Source: a virus
Length of the DNA: 42,581 bases
Virus record (IMG/VR): IMGVR_UViG_3300003885_000011
Coordinates: 1 to 42,581 of that record
Reading direction: 5' to 3' (one strand)
Shown: positions 19,832 through 27,981 of the stretch, in pieces
Layout of the letters: each line of letters starts with the position of its first letter
How positions within the stretch are numbered: position 1 is the first letter of the stretch
Position numbers and translations under genes: made by a program
The notes under the pieces: generated by a model
What the model was told of the DNA's origin: nothing
Seen by the model: the letters and a program-made list of their open reading frames with translations, nothing else
Databases searched by the model: none

Positions 19832-21618
19832 CAAAATGCCTCCGCTCTTGAGATTTCGAACCAGGTACTAGTGACGGCATCCCACTGGAGAACAAGGTTA
19901 TCGTAGATGTTGCTGAGCGTCACGTTGCTCCCGTTTAGATCGATGTTCCCGACAGCATCGCGAACTGTAATCGTCTCTCCGGTAGTCGCCCGACGAACGA
20001 TGATCGTGTCGCCGTCCTGGAAATCTCCAGCACCTGAGAATCCTGCAAGAATTGAATCTAAATCATCAACAGGGGCTGTTGCCGCATTCGCTGCAACAAA
20101 AACTCGCCCCCTTATAATCGATACCTCTCCAGCGATTGTGATGATTATATTCGTCAGGCCGTTGTAGTGAATTCCAACCTGTGTGGCGACGACGATCTCT
20201 TCGCTCATCCTCGCTTTGATCGACTTGTCGGTATTGTTGTACCAGATGTCACCTTCGGTGGTCGTAGCTGGATCTGTCGTCCTTTCGGTGAGGCTTAAAT
20301 CCCCACGACTGTTCCCGGTCAACAGAGCCTGGAAGTCCAGCAAGACGTTGTTGGTTGCCTCGGAGTCAATCACCAGGCCGCGCCCGTTGGCATCCTGGTT
20401 GATGAGCGTGTTGATCAGGCCGCCTGTATCGGAGAATATTTCGAGCTGAGCACTGGGATTGACCGTCCTGATCCCGACACGCCCGTCTCCGTCCATGAGG
20501 AATAGTACGGGATTGGTGAACGACAGACGCCCGATAACGTATCCTGCTACCGAGTCGTCGTACCCAGCCTCCCAGACCGTACCGCCCGTGTTCTGCAAGA
20601 GGATGCTGATATCGTCCGCCGCGGTCGAGACCTGAAGCCTAAGTCGTGCTGATCCAGCGGTATCCTGGAGCGCATGGATGAGATCCTGCGGACCGGCAGT
20701 GTTGATCCCGAAACGCTTATTGACTGCTTCAAACTCGAGTCCAGTCTCAAACGTGTCATCAGACACATCCGCATCCTGATCACCTCGCTGGAGAAGCCAC
20801 GAATCAGCGCTTGCCGCAGACCGGAAGTTGTACGTGGCGTCGGTAGTCTCGTACAGGTAGACCGCAGGAAGACCGGTAGTCTGGAAGCCGTCGCCCTGGG
20901 CCTCCGCCGGACCCGTGTCCGTGATCATAATCCGCCCGGCGCCCGGGCCACCTGAATCGTAGGCGTCGTCGAGTGTGCCCACCAGGCTCGCCGGCTGAGT
21001 GCTGATTACACCAGCAGCGTCGATCGTGAGCAGTTCGAGCCCGCCCGGCAGTGCGTTGAGGAGCTCTATTGTGAAGCTTCCAGCGAGCAAGGCGGGAGCC
21101 TGGATGCTGATCGCGTTAACGCCGTTCGCTGTATCCTCGAAGAAGTTCAGCGGTGCCACGCCGGGAGTAGTGGCAATCAGGTCGAGGAAGTCGAGCTCGC
21201 CACTCGGCGCGTCTACACGCTTGTCGGTAACGAGGTCGCCGCCGACAAGGTCGAAGATGCGGTCATCGATCTGTTCGATGAGCTCGGCATTCATGCTGGC
21301 GACGAGCCAGTAGGTGACACCCACCACGTTGAGATCGATGGGGGACGCACCGCGAGTCACGGTGAGTGTCTGTGGTCCGACGTTCCTCGCGGTCACACGC
21401 ACCCGCTCGGCGAATCCCGCACGCTGCGCGTCACCGACATTCGGGTAGTTCGTTCGATCCCAGACCCAGGCATAATAGCCGATCGCCAACGGGTCAGAGA
21501 ACGTAGAGATGTCCGCCGGAAGATCCGCAATCTCGAAGGTGACGTCAGTCGAAGTCAGCGGAGTGTTGGTCAGCGGCGCGAGCGCCAGGTCGGATACCCG
21601 GTCAAGTATGGTGGTCAT
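19831..21618 (-). CDS. Tail fibre protein, 595 aa
   Basis: The N-terminus (VSDLALAPLTNTPLTSTDVT) resembles fibre attachment domains. The centre has the features of repeat-rich trimeric fibres: YLYETTDATYNFRSAASADS, FLMDGDGRVGIRTVNPSAQL and GDIWYNNTDKSIKARMSEEI, the last typical of fibre or spike shaft units. The C-terminal strands (GSNVTLSNIYDNLVLQWD) resemble fibre-tip segments. It probably contributes to host recognition. Confidence 0.65.
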   Translation of the reverse strand: MTTILDRVSDLALAPLTNTPLTSTDVTFEIADLPADISTFSDPLAIGYYAWVWDRTNYPNVGDAQRAGFAERVRVTARNVGPQTLTVTRGASPIDLNVVGVTYWLVASMNAELIEQIDDRIFDLVGGDLVTDKRVDAPSGELDFLDLIATTPGVAPLNFFEDTANGVNAISIQAPALLAGSFTIELLNALPGGLELLTIDAAGVISTQPASLVGTLDDAYDSGGPGAGRIMITDTGPAEAQGDGFQTTGLPAVYLYETTDATYNFRSAASADSWLLQRGDQDADVSDDTFETGLEFEAVNKRFGINTAGPQDLIHALQDTAGSARLRLQVSTAADDISILLQNTGGTVWEAGYDDSVAGYVIGRLSFTNPVLFLMDGDGRVGIRTVNPSAQLEIFSDTGGLINTLINQDANGRGLVIDSEATNNVLLDFQALLTGNSRGDLSLTERTTDPATTTEGDIWYNNTDKSIKARMSEEIVVATQVGIHYNGLTNIIITIAGEVSIIRGRVFVAANAATAPVDDLDSILAGFSGAGDFQDGDTIIVRRATTGETITVRDAVGNIDLNGSNVTLSNIYDNLVLQWDAVTSTWFEISRAEAF

Positions 21619-21649
21619 GAAAAGTGGTGCCTCTGCACCCCCCCAGTAG

Positions 21650-21655
21650 TATAGT
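21650..21655 (+). promoter_or_regulatory. -10-like box directly before the inserted HNH gene
   Basis: TATAGT (21650-21655, five of six to consensus) ends seven bases before ATG 21663, which puts a start site at or next to the start codon. No -35 match is seen at 17 bases. It would allow the inserted gene to be transcribed against its leftward surroundings, perhaps as a leaderless mRNA. Confidence 0.4.
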
Positions 21656-21662
21656 GACGACC

Positions 21663-21986
21663 ATGACCGCCATGAGAAAAATCAGACTCCGGTTCCTCAA
21701 CAAGATTCGCTATGCACGCTCTGGTTGTTGGATCTGGACTGGAGCACCGTGTACCAAGGGGAAGTACGGCCACCTCAACATCGGTGGCAAGTACAAGAGA
21801 GCTCACAGGATCGCATACGAGTTGTTCATCGGTCCGATCCCGAAAAAGCTCCACGTCCTTCACAACTGCGACACGCCGCTCTGTGTGAATCCCGATCATC
21901 TTTTCGTCGGGACTCAGTATGAGAACCTGGCCGACATGACCAATAAGGGTCGCCGTTACTACGCAACTAAGCAGCGCAAGCATTAG
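21663..21986 (+). CDS. HNH endonuclease inserted against the virion module
   Basis: The 107-aa protein has an HNH motif of the type with a leading 'CWIWTG': GCWIWTGAPCTKGKYGH, then RAHRIAYELFIG and LHVLHNCDTPLCVNPDHLF, ending LADMTNKGR. It runs rightward between two leftward genes. Its 3' end overlaps the neighbouring gene end by four bases. Start 21663 or 21672 is likely. An HNH gene in this orientation is characteristic of mobile homing endonucleases; AP2 is absent. Confidence 0.85.
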   Translation: MTAMRKIRLRFLNKIRYARSGCWIWTGAPCTKGKYGHLNIGGKYKRAHRIAYELFIGPIPKKLHVLHNCDTPLCVNPDHLFVGTQYENLADMTNKGRRYYATKQRKH

Positions 21987-22483
21987 CCGACTCCTCTTCG
22001 CTTTCCCCAGTCCACTGTGAAAGACTGCCTACCATTTATGCACCAAGAGAGGTGCTTGGCTACGTCCTCACTCATCTCCATACGGATTTTGTCCCAGTAA
22101 TCGAGTCGTTGAGTCTCGTGATCCTCAAGCCCCTGTAGGTACTTCCTGCGAGCCTTCATTGGATTCACTGCCCCGCCTGCATACTTGTCGTTGAACTGGA
22201 GCCATTCGATGAGCCAGTCACCCGGCGGCTGTCCCTCGCCAAGGGGGAGCTCCAACACCATGAGGTCGTCAGGGCCACCGCTCCCGAACTTTCTGGTGTA
22301 CAGCAAGAACCGCCCCATGACGGGATTCCAGTGAAGCTCGAGATTCGGATCGAACTTGCGTAAACGCAGGAGGAATGCACGGCTCACGACGACGGGCGGA
22401 GTGGCTGTAAGTAACTCCCCACGCCTTGCGATTGTCCTGGGCCGCGCATCCTTCTGGCGTTGTTTTTCGTCTCTCTTGAACAT
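21983..22483 (-). CDS. Hypothetical virion-module protein, 166 aa
   Basis: A basic N-terminus (MFKRDEKQRQKDARPRTI) is followed by an alpha/beta region (FDPNLELHWNPVMGRFLLY, then DDLMVLELPLGEGQPPGDW) and a charged helical C-terminus. It lies directly downstream of the capsid gene and may be a head-completion factor. That rests on position only. There is no clear ribosome binding site, and an RNA hairpin precedes it. Confidence 0.6.
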   Translation of the reverse strand: MFKRDEKQRQKDARPRTIARRGELLTATPPVVVSRAFLLRLRKFDPNLELHWNPVMGRFLLYTRKFGSGGPDDLMVLELPLGEGQPPGDWLIEWLQFNDKYAGGAVNPMKARRKYLQGLEDHETQRLDYWDKIRMEMSEDVAKHLSWCINGRQSFTVDWGKRRGVG

Positions 22484-22485
22484 GG

Positions 22486-22521
22486 AAAAGTGGTGCGCGA
22501 CCGGGGAAATGGCCGCGCACC
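22486..22521 (-). terminator. Hairpin with short T-run downstream of the capsid gene
   Basis: GGTGCGCG (22492-22499) pairs with CGCGCACC (22514-22521), and wobble pairs extend the stem inward. On the minus strand TTTT (complement of 22486-22489) follows. It may let most transcripts end after the capsid gene, giving capsid excess, with partial read-through to the next gene. Confidence 0.5.
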
Positions 22522-22540
22522 TGCCTCCCGAAAAGGTCGC

Positions 22541-23788
22541 TTAGCTGATGGCGATGAGCGCCGCATTCGCGTTCGGCTGATCGGTCACAAGGTTGAAGTA
22601 ACGGAACAAAATCGCTTCGTACGCGTCACGACCGTTGACGCGGTTGAGGATCGCCCCGTCTTCCTGCATCCAATCCCAGTCACCCATGTGTGCAATCCAC
22701 ATCGTGGAGGTGTCCACAAAGTAGATGCGGGCTGACGTGGTACCGTCCGAGAGCGTCTCCAGATCCTTATCCGAGACGAGCGGCATCCCATTGAACTCCA
22801 GCGCCTTGTAGCCACTGGAGAGAGTAATCTCCCCACCAGGCGGATACCGGCGTAGCGACTCCAGAACACTCGCGTAGTCCCGCTTGATCGCATGCGACGT
22901 GATCAAGAGGTTCACTTCCGATTCCGTCCGGATGTCCGCGGTATCGATGGTGAGTTGCATCTGGTCGAGCGCATTTCCTCCCGCGCCGGCGAAGGTGCCG
23001 GAATGAGTCGTCAGGCTCCCGGTCCAGAAAGCGTTGGCTGTACGGTCGATCCCACCGAGGAATGACGGGTTGGCCTGGTTGCCGGAGAAGAGCGGAGGGT
23101 TGGCGGTATTGATTATCGCCTGGAGACCCCACATATCATCTCCGAACGTGTCCTCGAGGAACACGCTTTCTGTCGCCGCCGTGGTGACAGCCAAGGCCAC
23201 CGTGAAGCTTGTCGCGTCGATGATCGTAACAACAGCAACCGAGTCACCGTTCGCGATAGCGACACCTGTCGACCGCGTCACGATATCGATGATCATGCCG
23301 ACCTGGAGATACTTGGTCGACTGGACCACGACGGTCGTCGCGGCAGCCGTTACGCCGCACTCGGTCAGCTCGCCGTCACCGTTACGGAGAATCTGGCGGT
23401 TGACCGACTGGCGGAGGTCACGCGTGACTCCACGCATCTCGGAGTCGACGGCACGGATGAATCCACCCTTGTCGTTTCGGCTGGCCCGGATAGTCGGACC
23501 AGTCACGCGTATCCGGCCGTACTGGTACGAAACATTGTAAACCGCGTTGTCGTAAACCTGGCTTCCCTGAGACGTCGTCCCGGGAAGATCCACATCCTCG
23601 GCACGCGATCCGATGGAGAAGTTTCGACCGGTGTGCAGGGGCAGATAAAGCTGCTTGCCCTGAAAATTCTCGAGACGCTTCTCGAGCATCGCGATGGTCA
23701 CACTCGAGTTGTTGAGCTGATCTCGAATTGGTCCGAGATAGTCAATCTTGAGTATGTCATCGAAAGACGTAAGATCGAGACCTGGCAT
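22541..23788 (-). CDS. Major capsid protein, 415 aa
   Basis: Order and pattern fit a HK97-fold major capsid: helical N-arm (LNNSSVTIAMLEKRLENFQG), spine and A-domain strands (VYNVSYQYGRIRVTGPTIRA), a 90-residue insertion of Ala/Thr-rich strands, a late helix (LLITSHAIKRDYASVLESLR) and a final domain including MPLVSDKDLETL and RIYFVDTSTMWIAHMGDW. The gene is preceded by AGGAGG within a hairpin loop and sits between scaffold and a hairpin terminator, as expected for the most abundant virion protein. Confidence 0.8.
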   Translation of the reverse strand: MPGLDLTSFDDILKIDYLGPIRDQLNNSSVTIAMLEKRLENFQGKQLYLPLHTGRNFSIGSRAEDVDLPGTTSQGSQVYDNAVYNVSYQYGRIRVTGPTIRASRNDKGGFIRAVDSEMRGVTRDLRQSVNRQILRNGDGELTECGVTAAATTVVVQSTKYLQVGMIIDIVTRSTGVAIANGDSVAVVTIIDATSFTVALAVTTAATESVFLEDTFGDDMWGLQAIINTANPPLFSGNQANPSFLGGIDRTANAFWTGSLTTHSGTFAGAGGNALDQMQLTIDTADIRTESEVNLLITSHAIKRDYASVLESLRRYPPGGEITLSSGYKALEFNGMPLVSDKDLETLSDGTTSARIYFVDTSTMWIAHMGDWDWMQEDGAILNRVNGRDAYEAILFRYFNLVTDQPNANAALIAIS

Positions 23789-23828
23789 AGTGAGCCTCCT
23801 CTAAGATCCTTTCTACTGTCGCTCACTA
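23788..23828 (-). promoter_or_regulatory. RNA hairpin enclosing the capsid ribosome binding site
   Basis: On the minus strand, TAGTGAGC pairs perfectly with GCTCACTA (plus coordinates 23788-23795 and 23821-23828) around a 25-base loop. The loop holds the Shine-Dalgarno AGGAGG (23797-23802), and the stem's last base is the A of the capsid ATG. The structure could gate capsid translation. Confidence 0.55.
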
Positions 23829-23850
23829 CAGCCAACATGAGCGTCCCGAT

Positions 23851-24747
23851 TCAGGTAATCAGATTCCGTCCAGAAGTCCGTTCCATTGCTTGCTGAGCCA
23901 CTCGCCCCCTCATCAGGTCCGCCCCATTGAGCGACTGCCTGACTGGCGTCCCGGCCGGCTGCCCACCTGCCGGCACTTCAGCCGATCGGGCGTCACTCAC
24001 CTTGCCGCTAATCCAGTTTTCCTTCTGTCTGTTGATCGCCGCACCCATGTCGTTGGCTATCTGCTTTGCAGCTTGAGCCTCGCTCAGGCGCGGATTGTGA
24101 TTGAGGGTCGCCATGATGTTTTGCCGAGACATTGCGTGAAGCTCGGGGTTGTCGGTGAATACCCTGTGCTTGCCCATCTCCGTGTCGACCGCTTGGTTCA
24201 GCTTGGCCGTTTCGCTTTCGAGCCTCTGCGAGTAGATGCTTGTGTTCTGCGCCTGCTGGCCCTGCTCGAGCAATGAGACTCGCTGCAAGACTCCAGCGTC
24301 GAACTGCGAAGGCTGTTCCCCCATCGGCTGCGGCTGGCCAGCCGGCGTGGGGGCCGGCTGTGGCTGCTGCGGCTGTGGCTGGATCTGCTGCTGCTGTTGC
24401 TGCGACAGGTAGCTGAAGCCGACGTGTGCCAGACGGTCGAGCTCCTCCTGCGTCATGTCGACGCGTTCACCGTTCCAGGTCGTCGACGCGGCATGGACAC
24501 GCTGCGGCGTGACCGGCTCAACCGGGTAAGGGACACTCGGCTGCTCACCGGCCGGCGTGGGAGCCGGCTGCGGCGTGGGGGCGGCCGGGGGCTCCGCGGG
24601 CGTCGGTGCAGACGGCGAAGTGGGCGCGGGTGCAGGTCCAGCAGGGGGATCGGCCGGCGGTCCGAACTGTCCGGGCGGCTGGTCCGGCGCGGGGCCTACC
24701 GGGGGATCGGGGGGTGGTGCAACACGGGGCGTGATCGTTTCGGGCAT
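23851..24747 (-). CDS. Scaffold protein with Pro-rich N-terminus, 298 aa
   Basis: I chose ATG 24747 because AAAGG lies eight bases upstream; the frame is open to 24792. The N-terminal 90 residues are Pro/Ala-rich (APPPDPPVGPAPDQPPGQFG), then an acidic helix (MTQEELDRLAHVGFSYLSQQ), a Gln run and a long helical C-terminus (LNQAVDTEMGKHRVFTDNPE). This matches scaffolding proteins of podovirus-type heads, which lie between portal and capsid genes. The start lies four bases before the stop of the upstream gene. Confidence 0.7.
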   Translation of the reverse strand: MPETITPRVAPPPDPPVGPAPDQPPGQFGPPADPPAGPAPAPTSPSAPTPAEPPAAPTPQPAPTPAGEQPSVPYPVEPVTPQRVHAASTTWNGERVDMTQEELDRLAHVGFSYLSQQQQQQIQPQPQQPQPAPTPAGQPQPMGEQPSQFDAGVLQRVSLLEQGQQAQNTSIYSQRLESETAKLNQAVDTEMGKHRVFTDNPELHAMSRQNIMATLNHNPRLSEAQAAKQIANDMGAAINRQKENWISGKVSDARSAEVPAGGQPAGTPVRQSLNGADLMRGRVAQQAMERTSGRNLIT

Positions 24748-24748
24748 A

Positions 24749-24952
24749 TCAGAACCTTTCTGCGAGCCTTTTCGCCGCCACGAGACGAGCAAAATCTACC
24801 TGCTGCTTCAAGTTCGTCTCTGGTGACCTTGGGATAGCAACGAGCTGCTCAGGGCCGAGATCGCCCGTCACGGTGTTACCGATCGGCTGCGACGGTCCTG
24901 TGCGCTCTTCCAATTTCTTTTTGCGCTGTTGTCCTCTTCGCCTCCCCATCAT
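24749..24952 (-). CDS. Small basic protein between portal and scaffold, 67 aa
   Basis: ATGA-coupled to the portal gene, with GGAGG upstream. The start is very basic (MMGRRRGQQRKKKLEER) and the end is helical (LKQQVDFARLVAAKRLAERF). It may be a scaffold or portal accessory protein. No family recognised. Confidence 0.6.
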   Translation of the reverse strand: MMGRRRGQQRKKKLEERTGPSQPIGNTVTGDLGPEQLVAIPRSPETNLKQQVDFARLVAAKRLAERF

Positions 24953-27129
24953 CCCTCCGCTAATGCTGCACCTGTGCTCTGAAGTTCGTTACCGATGCGT
25001 TGCTGCACGACGGAGCGTGCAAACGCATCCTCCGGGGGAATCCCACCACCACCCTGGTCGTCAAGAACAGACAGATCAGGAGACTCCTGAGCTCCACCCG
25101 CTTGCTTCCGCTGTTGTTCTTCGATGTGCGCCTGTCGATGGTCCTCGAAAATCGCGTCAGAGATGTCAGTACGAGCACGTGCGTAGTCGGGTGTCTTCTG
25201 GAAGTTGTCCATGATCTCGAGATGGATGAGATCGTCGTCGTACGTCTGGACCTGCATGAGGATACTTTCCTCCAGCATGATCCGGTTCTCTTGACGCTGA
25301 TTCGTCATATCAAGTCGAGCGTCATCGTATAGTGGTTCCTCGGAGCCCAACTCCAGAAGCTCGAGAATCCGTCGCTTGTCTGTCTCAGGATTAAGGATTC
25401 CAACTTGAGTAAGTTCTGCGATGAATGCACGACGACCATCGGGGGTAAGGGGCAGTTGACTTCCAAGAGATACCCGTACGTCGAAATAGTTGACTCCGGG
25501 TTTGTCTCTGTTGGGTCCGAGTAGATCAGCACCCTGGAATTGCATGACCTCATAGAATGATGCCGTGCCTGTAATTTTCAGGAGTCTCGGCTCCTTGACC
25601 TTGCGAGAGCTCAGTTCCAGAAGCATGCCGCCAAAGCGCTTCAGCTCCCACTCCACACCACTTATCGTCGGGCCTTGTATGCTGAGATCCTGCTCCTGAA
25701 GTGAGTTGATTGCCCGGCCAGAACGTACAGAGCCCGGCTGCTTTCCCTGGGTGACGTCATGAATCTGGGTGACGTCCTGGATATCCGTACGCGTCAGCTC
25801 CATCGTCCGCATGACGTAGGGCGGGAGCGGTGGTGGCGTCCAAGCAACGGGTGGATGTCCGAACGTGTGCTCAACAATCTCCCCCGGCTCAGATGTCAGG
25901 GCGTAATCTCCAAGATTCGCACCCTTCGGGACGAGCCACTTCGGCCGCCCCATCATGTTCCGGTTTTCAATGATCTGGGAGCGGCCTCGGTTGTAGTCAG
26001 CCTGGAGGCTGATAGACTGCTCGAGCGCACACGTTGGCCACAGGCGGCCCGGAACCTTGATCTCCTGAAAGAAGGAGTACGGTAGAGCCACTTCGCCGTT
26101 GGCGCGAAACTGGTTCTTGCGAACGTCGTGAACCTTGTCGCCCGCAATGACCGCGTAAACTCCACGGTCGAACTTGCCGAAGGGCAGCCCCCAGACTTCG
26201 TGGACATTCACCATGTCCTGTTGCCCCGTGTTCGCGGTGACACTGTTTCGTCCGCCCGCGAATGTCGGGGAGTTGGGGCCTGAGAGGTCCGAGATCCGCT
26301 TCTCGAAGAAGTTCAGTTGATCGACATCCTCGGGAACGAGATCACGCGCCGTGTCTGGGTAGCGATCCACGACCCACTGGATCGGACGCATCGTCGTCTC
26401 CATGAGCCACTGCACTTCCTCGAAGCTTCTGGCCCATGGATCGGGATCAATCTGAAAAGGGCTCTTCACCTCAACGACCGCCTCGCCGAGATTCACACGA
26501 GCCTTGCCGTCGGAGCGCGAGAGCTTCGACAGTTGCTTCCTCAGGTTTTTGTCCTCCACCTCATCGGCGTCGAGGACAAGCTCTGAGGCTTTCGTCGGGT
26601 CCCAGTGCAGTCGCCAGCACCCCAGGCCAGTAGTGGCCATCCAGTTCAGAGCGTCGTGGAATTTCGGATCGCAGGCGAGCGGGCCGCCCCAGTAATACTT
26701 GAGGACCATCTCGCTGATCCGCGCCGCGATCGTGTCATTCTGATCACCGGTCGCCGGCATGACGGTCCAGATTGGCTTCTGACGCAAAATCGTTGAAACG
26801 ATCTTGCGAGCGATCCCCTGGACGAGGTTTGCGGTAAGTCGGACTCGCCACGAAGGCGCATTCGGCCGGTAGAGCTGGCCACGCGCCTCGTCCCACTCGA
26901 GCCACTGGTGGCCAAGATAGAACGCGATGTTGATGTACCACTGCCGTTCAAGCCAGGCCCGGCGCTGCCGCCGGGTGTCCCACATGCCGCCGGCGAAGTT
27001 GACGATGTCCCTCTCATCTTCCCAGTCGGTCGAGAAGAAACTCTTGAGGTTACGTATCTCCTTCCTGTTGGTCCCGTTGTTCTTCGCGAACGGGTTCTTA
27101 CCGGCGAGCTGTCTGAGGAGACCTGGCAT
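24949..27129 (-). CDS. Portal protein, 726 aa
   Basis: Length and pattern fit a podovirus portal: WLERQWYINIAFYLGHQWLE, then VRLTANLVQGIARKIVSTIL, SPFQIDPDPWARSFEEVQWL and a long clip/crown section with TRTDIQDVTQIHDVTQGKQP. The C-terminus is acidic and Gln-rich. It sits downstream of the terminase genes and upstream of scaffold and capsid. It forms the dodecameric vertex ring through which DNA is packaged and ejected. Confidence 0.8.
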   Translation of the reverse strand: MPGLLRQLAGKNPFAKNNGTNRKEIRNLKSFFSTDWEDERDIVNFAGGMWDTRRQRRAWLERQWYINIAFYLGHQWLEWDEARGQLYRPNAPSWRVRLTANLVQGIARKIVSTILRQKPIWTVMPATGDQNDTIAARISEMVLKYYWGGPLACDPKFHDALNWMATTGLGCWRLHWDPTKASELVLDADEVEDKNLRKQLSKLSRSDGKARVNLGEAVVEVKSPFQIDPDPWARSFEEVQWLMETTMRPIQWVVDRYPDTARDLVPEDVDQLNFFEKRISDLSGPNSPTFAGGRNSVTANTGQQDMVNVHEVWGLPFGKFDRGVYAVIAGDKVHDVRKNQFRANGEVALPYSFFQEIKVPGRLWPTCALEQSISLQADYNRGRSQIIENRNMMGRPKWLVPKGANLGDYALTSEPGEIVEHTFGHPPVAWTPPPLPPYVMRTMELTRTDIQDVTQIHDVTQGKQPGSVRSGRAINSLQEQDLSIQGPTISGVEWELKRFGGMLLELSSRKVKEPRLLKITGTASFYEVMQFQGADLLGPNRDKPGVNYFDVRVSLGSQLPLTPDGRRAFIAELTQVGILNPETDKRRILELLELGSEEPLYDDARLDMTNQRQENRIMLEESILMQVQTYDDDLIHLEIMDNFQKTPDYARARTDISDAIFEDHRQAHIEEQQRKQAGGAQESPDLSVLDDQGGGGIPPEDAFARSVVQQRIGNELQSTGAALAEG

Positions 27130-27473
27130 TACGGCACGCCTCCACCTATGCGGTTCGCCGAGATCTCCGCCTCGACCGCGTCACTCCGGGACAGGACGTT
27201 GCCCTGGGGGAAGGCCCCGTTGGCTTCGCTGCTGTAGACCTCGGTGCCACCGTTGTGCGCCTGGAGCGTCAGGAAGTCGGTCAGGCTCTTTGCCTGAATC
27301 CGGTTGTTGGCCTCCTTCAGGATCAGGTGAAGCGCCTTCTGGTCTGCTCTGAGACTCTCCACCTCCTGCTTGTGGGCTGCCCTGATCGTCGAGAGGGCGA
27401 TCCAGGACACCACAGAGAGGAAGACGGTGAGGAAAGTTGTGATCCCGAAAAGCACCAGGAGTTCGGTCGTCAT
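27129..27473 (-). CDS. One-TM protein before the portal, 114 aa
   Basis: The N-terminus has a clear TM segment (LLVLFGITTFLTVFLSVVSWIA is 22 residues with its flanks; core FLTVFLSVVSWIA). A charged coiled coil follows (QEVESLRADQKALHLILKEA), then a polar tail. The stop overlaps the portal start (TAATG). The topology would suit a holin-like or inner-membrane spanin-like protein, and the location inside the head module is unusual for either. Confidence 0.6.
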   Translation of the reverse strand: MTTELLVLFGITTFLTVFLSVVSWIALSTIRAAHKQEVESLRADQKALHLILKEANNRIQAKSLTDFLTLQAHNGGTEVYSSEANGAFPQGNVLSRSDAVEAEISANRIGGGVP

Positions 27474-27769
27474 GTGATCTTCCGTCTGATTTCGAGTCTC
27501 ACGACATCACGCGCACGCACGACGAACCCGGAGAGGTCAGTCGATTCGATGTCGGCACGGAGAACGCCCGGCACGAGCTCCCCGACAGCGAAGCGGTACG
27601 ACACCCGGCCGTTGGGGCCGTCCTCGAGCGTCATGCCCGAGTTCGTCGCCGCACCAGCGTCGATCGACCAGATCAGGTTGGCGGCGCTGACGGCGCGCGG
27701 CAGCCGGTCTGACTGGTTGATCAGGTTGACGAGAAGCTGGGACTGACTGTCCTCCACGAGTTGTGCCAT
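27470..27769 (-). CDS. BppU-like beta-sandwich protein, 99 aa
   Basis: ATGA-coupled to the TM protein gene. After an N-terminal helix, the strands SAANLIWSIDAGAATNSG, GRVSYRFAVGELVPGVLRAD and FVVRARDVVRLEIRRK give an immunoglobulin-like sandwich like the N-terminal domain of baseplate upper proteins. It may attach to the virion vertex or decorate fibres. Function is uncertain. Confidence 0.55.
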   Translation of the reverse strand: MAQLVEDSQSQLLVNLINQSDRLPRAVSAANLIWSIDAGAATNSGMTLEDGPNGRVSYRFAVGELVPGVLRADIESTDLSGFVVRARDVVRLEIRRKIT

Positions 27770-27789
27770 GAATCTGTGGTACCGAGGTC

Positions 27790-27820
27790 AAAAAGAAAAA
27801 GCCACAACTCAAGTTGTGGC
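27790..27820 (-). terminator. Rho-independent terminator after the terminase genes
   Basis: On the minus strand GCCACAAC and GTTGTGGC (plus 27801-27820) form a perfect 8-bp stem with a 4-base loop, followed by TTTTTCTTTTT. It separates terminase transcription from the rest of the virion module, so the downstream genes need their own promoter or read-through. Confidence 0.85.
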
Positions 27821-27915
27821 CTATTCTTAACTCAGACGATCGGTGGTAGGAACTTGTCAGCTTATGCCAGCTATTGCTTCACCTATGCTACTTCTTGCCG
27901 TTAGAGAAACTTTTC

Positions 27916-27981
27916 TCAGCTCACCACGGTGATCTTGATGATGTCGTTTACAATCGCGTCTACGTTGACTGACTCACCCAT
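27916..27981 (-). CDS. Possible 21-aa peptide
   Basis: ATG 27981 overlaps the end of the terminase gene and has GGAG upstream. The 21-residue peptide (MGESVNVDAIVNDIIKITVV) is amphipathic. It lies in an otherwise empty stretch before the terminator, and could be a real micro-protein or chance. Confidence 0.3.
   Translation of the reverse strand: MGESVNVDAIVNDIIKITVVS

Noticed and set aside
21615-21983. Leftward 122-codon frame opposite the inserted HNH gene
   Set aside because: The HNH motifs on the other strand are clear, and the leftward product has no protein-like features.
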